DNA of 25,552 nucleotides from Irineochytrium annulatum (Eukaryota > Chytridiomycota > Chytridiomycetes > Chytridiales > Chytridiaceae). A model generated the notes under the pieces. That model was not told where the DNA came from and made no database searches. It saw only the letters and a program-made list of their open reading frames with translations. Made by a program: the position numbers and the translations under genes. Each line of letters begins with the position of its first letter. Position 1 is the stretch's first letter. Location of the stretch: positions 1-25,552 of the forward strand of contig JADGJL010000315.1 in NCBI GenBank assembly GCA_027600665.1, read 5' to 3'. Below, piece by piece: positions 9,175 through 20,027 of this stretch.

Positions 9175-10085
9175 AAGAAATTTTTTAGCCTTTTAGATGC
9201 AAAATACGTCTCCGCCATTCCAAGTTACACGCGGGAGAGACTCGCGCATCGACGGTGGAAGATGACATTCTGGATGCAGGAATTACATGTACTGATTCGT
9301 CACGACGGGCGATGTGGGCAGAGGCCTATTTCATTTTGGTGGTGTGATGGGCGATGAGGCGCGCCAAAGAAGCCGCGCACGAAGACAATGTTCTAGCATA
9401 AGCACGCAGACCTATTACCTGGCACTCATAATACCATCGAATTGATTTCCGCCTTTTCCCCACTCCGTTTACCCTCTTAATCTTAATACACTCATAACCG
9501 ACGGCTGGTAATCTCGCGACGCTTGATAGCAGTTGTTATTAATACAGAGCGACCTTGCGGATTGTTGAACACTGTGGAAATCTGGGGATTTGTACTTCTA
9601 CATGGTCAAAGGACGTTTTCACGCGCGACGCAGCAGGAAGCTCGAATTGCAAGGACCGCGAAGACCAGTGGACAACGAGGAAGAGATATAAAGTCAGGAT
9701 ATAAGTGAGGGTATCTTAAGCCGTCGTATGCAAGTGGCGAAGTACCGCTGGCAAGGATAAGTCCGGTTTTGAGAGCTTCCGATATCGCGTATGAAACCAA
9801 AACGGCTTGCATTATGCTTGCTCCCACAGCCCACCCAGCCGAAACCCCACCTTCAACGTCAGCAAACTGACAGACATCGCAGAGGAAGCCGACGGGATCG
9901 GAGTCCCATTGCGACCTCACCTTCATCGTCATCTCGGGCCTAGCGTCCGTTGCCAGCGTCGTCCCGTTATCCGGACCATCGCGGCCTCGATCAGATCTGG
10001 CCACCAAGGATCGCAGGCGACAAGTTGGAACTTTCTTTTTGCGAGGGCACGGATGATCAGCAGTGCCCGCCACCACCCATCCTGA
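9175..10085. other. Intergenic region upstream of the O-GlcNAc transferase
   Basis: Mostly low third-position bias and AT-rich to about 9860. From 9868 to about 10030 one plus frame has strong G/C third positions and would encode a hydrophobic stretch (LTFIVISGLASVASVV) after a basic-polar segment. The antisense frame shares the wobble position, so the strand cannot be settled. No ATG or clean splice joins it to the gene at 10086, whose ATG is preceded by an in-frame TGA. I make no gene call here. Confidence 0.45.
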
Positions 10086-13000
10086 ATGACGGTTCACGTT
10101 CACCACGACCTTCGCGGGAGCCCGGGAGGCGGCCCGGGTCGGGGGCCGGGCGGCGGAGGCGGCCCCGGTCCGCCTTACTTGAACAAGCTGCAGCATATCA
10201 ACCACTCGGTGTACCAGCCGGTGTTCCCTAGCCCGGCCCGGCAGCAGGCCTACCACGCCGGGCCGCCCATTATCCCCTTCGCCCATGACCACCAACAAGC
10301 ATTCACCCCAGCCTATCCGTCGCATCAGTACTCGGCATCATCATCGTCATCGCAACGCTACCACCCAACGCATTACTCCCAACCAACGCAGCTCGGCCAA
10401 CATTTTAATCAAGGCTCCATGCAGCAGCAGAGTCATCATCAGAACCAGTTGGCGCCCGCCGGCTTCGGGGGCCTCATAGGTCAACCGAAGGCCGGCGGAA
10501 CGGCGGTCGCCGCCGAGCCATTGGCTTTGATAAGTGGTTACGGCCAGCATGAGGCCCAGCCTTACTATCCACACCAGCAGCAGCATCACCACCAGCAGCA
10601 ACAGCACAGCCAGAACCAGCAACATGTTCAGTATGATATGTACGTGGAGCAAGTCTCTCCCGGCAGCGGCAACCAGATGATCACGTTAGATGCGAATGCA
10701 TCTGTGAACGGTGGCCATGGTGTGGGTGGCATGGCCGGTACCGCTATGCCCTACTCGGCGCCAGTTGTGCAAGGGTTCGTGTTGATGCGTTTTTCTTTTT
10801 TCCGGTTCCCGCTGCGGGGTATTTGTGAAAGTAACAATTCCGACAGGCCTTCGATGACGCGTAAGGAGTGGTTTGATCAGCTCTTGGCTCTGGCACATCA
10901 GAAGTACGACGTGTCGGACTACTCGGCGGCCCTGGCGATCCTCCAGGACCTTTACTCGGTCGACCGGACGCACCTCCCGACGCTGCTTTTGCTCGGTTGC
11001 ACGTGTCACTCGCTGGGGCTCAACGATTTGTCGATCTTTTACAACAACATCATCCTCGGGCTAGACCCTTTATTTGCGGAGGCCTACTCGAACCTAGGCA
11101 CGACCTACAGGGCACTCGCGCTCTCGGCGAAACATCAAGGCGCGACTTCCTCCGCGCCGTCGACGGCCGCTGACCCGTCGTTACCGTCGTCGAATGTCCC
11201 CGCGCTGAACCTGGAGCTGGCGGAGCGGTACTATCGCGCAGCCATCACGATCCGGCCGCGCTACTGGGACGCGGCCATTAACCTCGCCGGACTTTTGAGC
11301 TCGAACGGGCGGTTTGACGAGGCGTTCGCGGTCTACGACAAGATCGAGCGCATGACGCTGGCGAACGACTTTAAGGCCGTCGAGGGGGGTGTCGCGGCCG
11401 TGCTGGGGGAGGTCGAGTCCCGGGGTGGCGCGGTGGCGGGTGCGCTAATTGGGGACGAGGGTGACCAAGCGCTCCTATCGGCGTTGAAGGTCGAGGAGAT
11501 GAGGCTCGCGGAGGCTTTGGCGTCGGTGGCGGCTGCTGCGGGCGGGCGACCGCGAGGGAGGGACTTCACGCCCGAGCGGCGGAGGGATCTTTATTACGCG
11601 AAGGGGAATCTCCTGTGTGCGATGGGAGACGGTGCGGGCGCGAGGAAGGAGTACTTCAGGGGTCTGATCGCGGTCCGGCTTGACCTGGCGCCTGTGTTCG
11701 AAGCCTCGTCCGAGAGGGACAGCTCAGCGTCGTCGCTTGCGCTTGCGTTCACGCCGCCGTCGCAAATGGTGACGCCGCAGCAGTCGATGATGGTATGGCA
11801 GGAGGCACACATGGTGAGAGGATCAAAGGGTAAGGGTGGACATGCGGGCTTGGAGTCGATGCATCACCCGACGACGTCGTCGATCTTGCAGACGCTGGCG
11901 AAGATGGGGCAGGATGGCGGGAAGAATGCGCTGGCGGTCGCACTTTATTACCTCGCGTTGAGGTGTTACCCGACGGCGAACGCTTGCAATAACCTGGGCA
12001 TTCTGGTGAGAATAGTTGCATTTTATTGTGTTCACAGAGTTCGGTGTATTAACTACATCTTTAAGCTTGCGCCGCATCGAATGGAGGAGGCGATTCAGTG
12101 GTACGAGCTGGGGCTGCGGATGGATGTGAACCATGTCCACCTGTACACGAACCTTGGCTCGGCATTGAAGGATCGGGGGCAGGTCGCCGAGGGCATCGTT
12201 TGCTACGAGCGTGCTATCGCGATTCAGCCGAACTTCCACATTGCCCTCGCCAACCTCGCGAACGTGTTTAAGGATCAGGGAAGGGTTGAGGAGGCGATTT
12301 CACTTTACAGGCGGGCGTTAGAGAGCAACCCAAATTTTATCGAGGCGTTCTGCAACTACGTCAATAGCCTACTTTTTGTTTGCGAGTGGACGGATCGGGA
12401 CGTCAATCTGGCACGCGTGCGCGACATCATCGCAGCGCAGCTAAGGCTTCCGGCACCGAAGGCGTCGCGAGTAAAAGTCACGCCGGAAGGGAAGCAAGTT
12501 GTGGTCACCGTCCGGGTAGGGCCCAAGCCTCTTCCTACAGTCCTCCCATTTCACACCTTCACCTATGCGACCCTCACAAGCTACATGATCCGCGAAATAA
12601 GCCGCCGCAACGCCGACCGCGTCCACCACACCATCGTCAGCTCCACATGGCATCCGGGACCAGCGCCACGACCCCTTAGCCTTCTCCGCTCGCATCAACC
12701 CCCGACGGCAGAGATGCTTTCGAGAGCGTCCTATTACCCCTACCCCTTCCAGCCCCCACGGCGCGCGCTCCTCGACAGCTCGCCGATCCACGTGGGCTAC
12801 GTCTCCTCCGACTTCGCCGACCACCCGCTCTCACACCTAATGCGGTCGGTTTTCTCGCTGCACGATCGGTCTCGGTTCCGCGTCTACTGCTACAGCCTGG
12901 CGAACCCGGATGATACATCGCCCTACCGCGCCTCCATCCGGGAGGGCTGCGATAGCTTCGTCGACATCAGCGGCTGGCCGTGCCCTGCCATTGTTTCTCG

Positions 13001-14950
13001 TATCCTCGCTGACGGCATTCACGTGCTCGTCGATCTGAACGGGTACACTCGCGGTGGAAGGGGTGAGATATTCGCGTCCCGGCCTGCACCCGTTCAGGTG
13101 GCCGTTATGGGGTACGCCGGGACGATGGGGACCGACGTTGCGAGCGAGGCGATTGAGGACCTGGCGGATTGGGAGCGTGAGGACATGGAGGCGCCCGGTG
13201 GCGAGTTTGAGGGCATGTGGCGGTCGAGCCGTGGCGCGTGGATAGACTACATGGTCTCGGACGAGGTGGCGTGCCCGCGGAGAATGGTGCGGGGCGAGGC
13301 GTGTGGGAACGTGGAGGAGGACGACAGAATGTATACCGAGGGGATGATTTATATGCCCCATTCGTTCTTTGTAAATGATCACCGGCAAGGGTTCAGGGAG
13401 CCGGTGGACAAGGTGGTCGAAAGCATTGTTGGAGGGGAGGGACTCGGGGTTGGCGTGGACCCGTTGATGGGCGAGGATGAGATGACGGATGGGGAGAGGT
13501 TGGCTTGGAGGCGGGAGCAGGTCATGAGGGCGAAGATGAGGTCGGAGCTGTTTCCTTGGCTTAACAACGACAGTATCATCTTTGCAAACTTCAACCAGTT
13601 GTATAAGGTTTGTGCAACGATACATTCGTTTTTGTATTCAACTATTTATCTCCAGGTCGACCCCTTGATTTTTGATACCTGGTGCCGCATTCTCAAGCGT
13701 GTCCCGAACTCGATCCTATGGCTCCTCCGGTTCCCAGCCGCTGGCGAAGTTCGCCTGAAGCAGCGAGCAGCCAAGTTGGCGGGTCAAGACGTTGCCGACC
13801 GTATCGTCTTTACCGGTACGACTTAAAAATTGTTATTCTCCAACATCTTGTACTTACACCCTTGGCTTTATTAGACGTTGCGATGAAGCACGCCCACATT
13901 CATCGCGGTCGCATCGCCGACCTCTTCCTCGACACGCCCGAATGTAACGCGCATACCACCGCTGCCGATATTCTTTGGTCGGGCACGCCGATCCTGACGT
14001 TCCCGAAGTACGATTTCCGGATGTGTAGCCGGGTGGCGGCGTCGGTCGCGTACGCGACGGGCTCCTGGCCGGACTGGGAAGTGCGAAACGGCGGGTTTTC
14101 TCCGACGTCCTCGGCTTCGTCCTCCTCCTCGTTCTCAGACGGTGAAATCATGGAGGCCGTCCCTGGGTTGAGGGATGCAGACCTGCCGGCGAGGATCCGG
14201 GACAACCCATGGCTGTTAGGACACGATATGGTGGTAAACAGCTACGAGGAGTATGAGAACCGAGCGGTGTGGTTCGGGGAGGGCGTGAAGTTTGGGTGGG
14301 TCCCACTTCGGGATGGGGTCCCGGAGGCGGTCGAGGTGCCGCAGGGACCCGGCATGGGGCCCTTTTACCCCGGCGTAGCACCGGTCGACTCGATCGCTGG
14401 CGGCGCCGGCGCCGTTGCGCTGATCACAGCCACGCATGTGCGGTCGACAGGCGGCCGTTTGACGAGGCTGCGGCGGCGGTTATTTTTGGGGAGGGACGAG
14501 ATGCCTCTCTTTGACACGCAGCGGTGGGTCACATCAATCGAGCGCGGATTCGAGTCGGTTGTTGGCGCCTGGGCGGGAAAGTGGGACCGTCTTCGGCGGA
14601 GGAATGACGACGAGCTACGGCTGGTGCACGAGTGTGCAGCCGGCGGGTGGGATGAGGAGACGAGGCGGACCGCGATGGAGGAGGGGAAGAGCAATGCAGC
14701 GTTAACCGGCGGGGTTGCGGCGATTAGGATGCGGACCAAGTGCGTGTGGGTGGGCGAGCGGGAGAAGAAAAAGACGACGTCACCGACCAGCGACAGGACC
14801 GTGTTTGTGGAGGATGGGTTATCGTCCGTTGTTGGGACGAGGGCGAACAAGAAGGCGAACGGAGGCGGGAGTAGGAAGAAGTTGGAGGAGGTGGTTGGGG
14901 AGGGGTCTTCCGACTCGAGGAGGAGGCGCATCCAGCAACGGAAGAAGTAA
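10086..14950 (+). CDS. OGT: TPR-containing O-linked N-acetylglucosamine transferase, 1541 aa
   Basis: Exons 10086-10774, 10847-12005, 12066-13607, 13656-13815 and 13875-14950 join in phase; the introns are 48-72 nt. The N-terminal 230 residues are Gly/His/Gln-rich and look disordered. TPR units follow at about 250-320, about 375-425 and 615-725. The GT41 catalytic region starts at HVGYVSSDFADHP, whose His (H869) matches human H498, and continues with DGIHVLVDLNGYTRGG, RPAPVQVAVMGYAGTMG, NFNQLYK (K1130, matching UDP-binding K842) and CNAHTT (H1210, matching H920). Known: this enzyme puts GlcNAc on Ser/Thr of nuclear and cytosolic proteins. NGYT and CNAHTT favour an OGT/SEC type over the fucosylating SPINDLY type. 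Oddities are an acidic insert of about 35 residues after GYAGTMG, a Ser-rich and Gly/Pro-rich insert near the end of the catalytic region, and a basic Arg/Lys tail. Length is above the usual 1000-1050. Confidence 0.92.
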
Positions 14951-15519
14951 TTAACACATTATGCATTTGCACGTCTCTTTGCGGGGGTCCCTTGCTCTCC
15001 CGTTGTTTGATAGGTTGGTTGGTTCTTCATCTCTTTTATTTCGTATACTCCCTCTACTTCTACTTACTCACCAGTTGTTATAACGTCTTATTCCATTGTT
15101 TTAACTTCTATCCTACCCACCCTGACACCTGTTGCTTTATTCACCCACTAGTAGTTCTCCCTTCCCATCCTTTGCTTTTCTTTACCCCCCCATGGTTTTT
15201 TATAGCTCATATAATATTATTTTGCTACACGTAGATAGCATGGAGTGCTTATTTGCAATTGCCGACTAAAGTCAAGTAAATGTGTGTTCAACATTGTGCA
15301 TTCGTGTAATTCATAAACAACTGTAAAAGGTGTAGCGTGCTAGGTTAATGTGCAAGGAAACGAGAAATCATGAAGGGCGCCAAGATCTATAAACAGGGAA
15401 GTCGATCCAGCGACTGCGTAATTAAAAAAATCGATCCAGCGTATTGTGTAATTAAAATAAATGATGTGTAATGCAGAGAGAATATCAACAAAGTAGTTTG
15501 AAGGTATACATAAACCTCG
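14951..15519. other. Intergenic, T-rich 3' flank between convergent genes
   Basis: Lies between the ends of the O-GlcNAc transferase (+) and the PY-motif protein (-). The first 280 nt are strongly T/C-rich, as expected of a 3' UTR or flank. An 80-codon hydrophobic reading at 14992 has AT-rich codons and no bias, so I treat it as noise. A short tandem repeat lies at 15402-15460. Confidence 0.6.
15402..15460 (+). repeat. Imperfect tandem repeat, two units of 29-30 nt
   Basis: Both units begin TCGATCCAGCG and end with TGCGTAATTAAAA or TGTGTAATTAAAA; they start at 15402 and 15431. It lies between two convergent gene ends, in AT-rich DNA. Confidence 0.75.
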
Positions 15520-16735
15520 CTACTGGCGCTCGAGATACGAAGGCGGCTTGCTCACGGTCACAACGGTCCCAGTGGATCTCAACGACCGAATCGAGCCCAC
15601 CCTTGTCGCGATTGCTTCACCATTAACGCTTTCTTCTCCGACGACTGCAGCAGCCGCTGGCGGGTTGTAAAGCGGCAGGTACTCCTCAAACTCCTCGTTG
15701 TCTCCGGGCCCGCCTCCGTCGCTCTGGTAGACCTTTATTCTCCATTCGGATTGTTTCACCGAACAGCAGCACGAGACGCGTTCGGGTTTCCGCTCGAGGG
15801 TCCATGTCAGGCGCCGTAGGGGCAGGTTGGCGTCTTCTTCGTCCCAGCTGTAGAGCTCCGATTTTACGAATTCTAGAGTCTAAGCAGTTTAGCACGATCG
15901 AGGGCAAAACATCAGTTTGTACCTTGAAAGGCATCAACAAATACAAGACCCCAACCGCGACCGCGATGACCCAACACACAACCCCACCAATGAACCCATA
16001 GGCCAGCCTCTCGTCCAAGTTGTAACTCTGCACAAACTTGACGCTGACCAGCATTAACAAAAATGGAACGCTTAATGGGATGCCCACGGCCCGTAACACT
16101 GTCCTCGTCGTGTCATTTAGGCCCCCGCCGCACCTCTTTATCCCCGCATTCAACGCCACCATCCGGTCCCGGAACACGGAGTTTGGTAATCGGCCTTCGA
16201 GCTCCTCCGGCAAGGTGGTGCTGAAGTATTCGCTGTTGGCAGCTTTATGCCGCAACCGGAGATCGCAGATCTTGCGGTGGCGGGACCGCCGTCGTTCCTC
16301 ATATCGGTTTACGAGCCTTTCGCGGTGTTCTGGCGTCATGACATCGTTGTCGTCCAACATTTGGATGGACACGCTGCCTTGTTGGGCCCATGCGGGAGTT
16401 TTGTCGGGCAGCGTGCTGCGCGTCGAGGAGGAGATGAACGAGCGTGCGGACGTGCCGAGTTGGTGGGTGTCGTACTGGGAGCGGGTGGTCGGGGCGACGG
16501 ACGTGGCGCCGTCGTGGAGTGATGCGGACGGTGATGCGGAGGGCGAGGGAAAGATGTCGTCCACCCTAGCCGAGGGCAGTAAGGTCGTGGATTGTGAAAG
16601 GTCAACGTCGGGGTTGAAATCGATCGTGACGGAGTGACGTGGCGAGTGGAAGCTCGGGGACGCAGGCGGGGACGGCATGGCGGCTTCGATGGCTACCTCG
16701 CGCGGCGACGGCATTGGAGGCGGGTTCGTGGGCAT
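15520..16735 (-). CDS. Two-TM membrane protein with C-terminal PY motifs, 390 aa
   Basis: Exon 1 16735-15923 and exon 2 15879-15520 join at phase 0 across a 43-nt intron (GTACAAAC...CTGCTTAG, with branch GTGCTAAAC). The first 100 residues are Pro/Ser-rich and probably disordered. A basic, Arg-rich stretch precedes two hydrophobic segments at about 218-236 and 246-268. The C-terminal 119 residues are soluble and carry LPLY (339-342) and PPSY (383-386) close to the end. PPxY and LPxY are known ligands of NEDD4/Rsp5 WW domains, so a ubiquitin-ligase adaptor or substrate role is possible, but that is inference. Family unrecognised. The ATG at 16735 is the first in frame; a TTG lies 36 nt upstream, after an in-frame TGA. 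The gene is divergent from the MFS gene. Confidence 0.75.
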
Positions 16736-17185
16736 TGAGGGTGGACGACCCTGAGAAAGCGAGATGTCCAAGAAACGTCAACGGCCGTTCATGTTTCTAG
16801 TGTGAATGTGAAACCCATATTAATACATGCCAGGATAAGAAACTCCTGATTCATTACCGGGCAGCATAATATAATGGATCTTGAATGCTTATTCGACAAC
16901 TTAAATATAAAATAACGACCTGGCGCCTCCGGACTTCAGTGTAAAAATACCGGAAGAATTGGGCACAAACGGGAGGGCGCCTCCTGGAGCTTCTAGCTGG
17001 TCAGGATAACGAATAATTAGAGAATTTTCCTGCGCAAACCTCTTCCTGAACGACCAAGGGCAGTAAACCCAATAGTACGCTTGAAGTGCAGACTTCCAAC
17101 ATTTGACGCTGAGCAACCAGCCAACATTGCAAGTCCTCCCGGCAACAGTTCGAAGGCCGCGCGCAGGCGTAGAATTAGGGCGAGG
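16736..17185. promoter_or_regulatory. Shared upstream region of a divergent gene pair
   Basis: A 450-bp gap between the start codons of the PY-motif protein (-) and the MFS transporter (+), so it must hold both promoters. The middle (about 16800-16920) is AT-rich. No specific factor site stands out. The transporter frame stays open back to about 17081 without another ATG. Confidence 0.5.
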
Positions 17186-19109
17186 ATGGCCTCCCTCTGG
17201 AGCCGAATCACAAAGGAAGGCACATTCCTCGGCTGCCTCAAGCTCGCAGAGGGAACATCCCAGCTCAACTTCGCCGCGTGAGTTGACTTGGGCTCTTCAC
17301 CCGACCACCCGGCTGAACTGTAACTGCCTGTTCGTTCTTATCCAGATACCTATTCGCGACCTTCTTGAACATCTGCCTCTTCGTCTTTATCAACGCCATC
17401 CAGTCATTCCTCCTCGCACAGCTCTACAACGTTCCAACAGAGTCTTTAGGCGACACGACTGGGACCTTGACGTTTGCTGATGAAGTAGGAACTCTCGTTG
17501 GATTCAGTGCCTGTCAACTAAAGAACTTCTGAAGCTCATCTCCCTCGTCGCGGTCTTCCTCTGGGGCCTAGCCTCCGACAAGATCGGCCGCCGAGCCGTC
17601 TACGTCCTCTCCTTCACCCTCATGGGCCTCGCGCTGTGCACCTACACCCTCGCCACGACCGTCTACCCCTCACTCCTCCTCCTCCGCCTCCTCTTCGCCA
17701 TCGGCGGGTCGGCGGCCAGCTCGATGCTCACGGCCGTGCTGGCGGACTACGGGTCGGATCAGGATAGGAGCAAGACCGCGGGCCTTGTGGGGTTGATGAG
17801 CGGGTCTGGCGCGTTGTTGGCGCTGTTTGTATTTTTGCCGATGCCGTCGAGGTATGGGGATGTGAGGCAGGGTTTGAGGACGACGTTTTGGATCGTGGGT
17901 GGCGTGTCGATCGTATTTGGAGGGTTTTTAGTTTGGGCGCTGAGGGACGTTGTTGCGTCTGGCGCGCTCGGCGCCGGCGGTAGGGACGGGTCAACGGAGC
18001 CCATGGCGGCTGGAGCTTCGGCGTCTGGCTTGGGTAGCTCGACCACGTCGTTGGGGCGAGATGCGCCGCCGAGCGCAATATCGGCCGACAGCACCGAGGC
18101 GATGCTGGATGGAGAAGATCTTGAGTGGGCCGTCGCGCAGGGCGTAGGAGGGCAGGAGGAGGATGCATCGCCGTCAAGAGGTTTAAAAAAGGATCTTCCG
18201 AAGACGTTCTTTGAGCTAGCCAAGGAGGGTGTATTAGCCGCGAGGGATACGAGGATCTTGTTGGGTTATATGGGGGCGTTCTTGGCGCGCGGGGACACGG
18301 TCATCCTCACACTCTTCATCCCGCTGTGGGTATATAAGAGCTATATTGATGCGGGGTTATGTGATGCGCCGTCGCCGGTAAGTACTATGTCTTACAGATG
18401 GAGTGTGGTTGCTTTTGTTTTGACTTCCTTGTTTTGATCTTCCTTTTCCGATTGTAGGATGCACCGGACGTGAAGGACGTTTGCCGGAACGCTTACATAA
18501 GGGCTTCCGCACTATCTGGTATTGCGCAAACGTTTGCACTCATCGGAGCACCCTTCTTCGGGTGGCTCGGTGATCGCTTTTACGGGCCCTTTTCCACAAT
18601 CATTTCCGCCTTCATCGGCTTCGTCAGGTGACTTTCCATATCTCGCGTGGTCGGCAATTCATAATCGTTTTCTATTACCACAAAGCTACGGCGTCATGTT
18701 CCTCATCGACCCCCTCGGCACCCCAGTATGGATCACAGTCTGCTTCGTCGGCCTCGCCGAGATCGGCATGGTCGTCGGCTCCCTCGCGCTCGTGACCTCG
18801 TCTGCCCGCGTGCCTCGCTCCATCCGCGGGTCGGTCGCCGGCGTCTCATCCGCCTGCGGCGCGCTTGGGATCTTGATCAGCTCCAAGGTCGGCGGGGTGC
18901 TGTTTGATAGCTGGAGGGAGGGCGCGCCGTTCTTTATTTTGGCGATTGGGCACTTTGTGACGTTGGTGGTGGGCGTTGTGTGCTGGTTAAGGGATCGGGA
19001 GGGGGTGGAGGAGGCGAGGGAGAGGAGGAGACGGAGGAGAGCGGGGAGGGGGTATGGGACCAATGGGGCCGTAAATGGCAGGAATGAGCACGCGGGGCGG
19101 GTTGATTGA
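17186..19109 (+). CDS. Major facilitator superfamily transporter, 555 aa
   Basis: Exons 17186-17277, 17346-17484, 17535-18377, 18458-18627 and 18686-19109 give 556 codons; the introns are 50-80 nt with good GT/AG borders. About 12 hydrophobic segments are visible. MFS motif A (GLASDKIGRR, residues 88-97) sits in the loop after TM2, and a motif-A-like GWLGDR lies in the second half. A Gly/Ser/Asp-rich loop of about 85 residues joins the two halves after TM6, as in many fungal members. The C-terminus ends in an Arg-rich cytosolic tail. Known: the family moves small solutes using ion gradients. The substrate cannot be told from the sequence. It is divergent from the PY-motif gene and ends 91 bp from the convergent gene at 19201. 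The 50-nt intron 2 has a CAACTAAAG branch site. Confidence 0.88.
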
Positions 19110-19200
19110 GGGGGCATTTGGGTTCTATTTCTCGCATCGTATATCCAGCAGATGTGGCTGCTGTTCTATGTATCTTGTGTTTATTAGTCGTATGCCCATA

Positions 19201-19851
19201 TTAATGCAGATCATTTCTTCGCCCGCATCTTCGCTGCGGCCCTTCTCTCAGCATCTCGGCCATGAATGGTGATACATGGGACTTAACCCGGACGGCCTTC
19301 CGGAGCTCGTTGTCGTCCGTGCGATACGAGACCATCTCTGCCGCCTTCTTCATGTAGTTAGAGAGCAATCGCCGCCGTGCTCTGTCGAGTTCGCTCTCCA
19401 AGAGCGCCTTTTCCATTTCGTCGCTCCCCTCCCTGCTTTTGACGTCGTCACCGGCGTCTTGAATGTCGCGGCAGTGATTCATGCTTGCCATAACATTTTG
19501 AAGCCGTAGTCGATCGACCTTCCGCAACGGAATTGCCCTCCCGAGGCGAGCCTGCCTTCTCTCAAGCTCCTCCTCCCTTTTTAAGCGTGCCGCCGACTCG
19601 GCCTCTTCTTCGACTTCCTTGTCGCTCAGTCTCGCCATCAGCTTCTCGTAAAGCTTCTTCCCGGTCGATCCACTCGCCGCCGCATCAAACATCCGCCCGC
19701 CTATTATCTCAGGGCCGGTATTCGCAGCCGCGGCCGGTCGCAATCGGTCCTTGAGCTTGGCATAAAGCTCGGGGGACTGCATCACATTCCAATTGTCGAA
19801 GTCTTTTTGCCTCAATTGATGTCCGAACTTCAAGCCCCGCAGCTGCCCCAT
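19201..19851 (-). CDS. Charged helical protein, function unknown, 216 aa
   Basis: Seen: a single open reading frame with strong codon bias, starting MGQLRGLKFG. Residues 66-115 and 125-175 are rich in Glu, Lys and Arg and look like long helices or coiled coil; there is no membrane segment. The frame extends 15 codons upstream without an ATG (a stretch with NPWVPRI), so an upstream start or exon is possible; I chose the first ATG. At the C-terminus another frame reads RRAAAKMRAKK to a stop at 19211. A 41-nt intron (19287-19247, GTTAAG...GCTGAG) would join it in phase, replacing the last residues. A basic N-terminus and Lys/Arg-rich helices are common in mitochondrial ribosome and RNA-binding proteins, but I do not recognise the family. 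Confidence 0.68.
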   Translation of the reverse strand: MGQLRGLKFGHQLRQKDFDNWNVMQSPELYAKLKDRLRPAAAANTGPEIIGGRMFDAAASGSTGKKLYEKLMARLSDKEVEEEAESAARLKREEELERRQARLGRAIPLRKVDRLRLQNVMASMNHCRDIQDAGDDVKSREGSDEMEKALLESELDRARRRLLSNYMKKAAEMVSYRTDDNELRKAVRVKSHVSPFMAEMLREGPQRRCGRRNDLH

Positions 19852-20027
19852 CGCCGCAATCCGCGGGACCCAAGGATTCGCCGCGACGAGGCACACCAGT
19901 GAGTATCGAGCCGGGGTGGATGGTTAGAGCGTTGGGAGAGCCCGGTCAGGGCAGGGTCGCTGAGGTGGTGTAGTAGTCACAAGGACGGCTCTTGGAAAGT
20001 ACCTGTTATTGCAGGCCGCAGTTGTAA

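Noticed and set aside
9606..10325. 239-codon minus-strand reading
   Set aside because: It crosses the OGT start and has poor codon bias in its hydrophobic part (9720-9865).
12837..13625. 262-codon minus-strand reading
   Set aside because: Antisense of the OGT catalytic domain.
14992..15234. 80-codon hydrophobic plus reading
   Set aside because: AT-rich codons with no bias, in the T/C-rich 3' flank of OGT.
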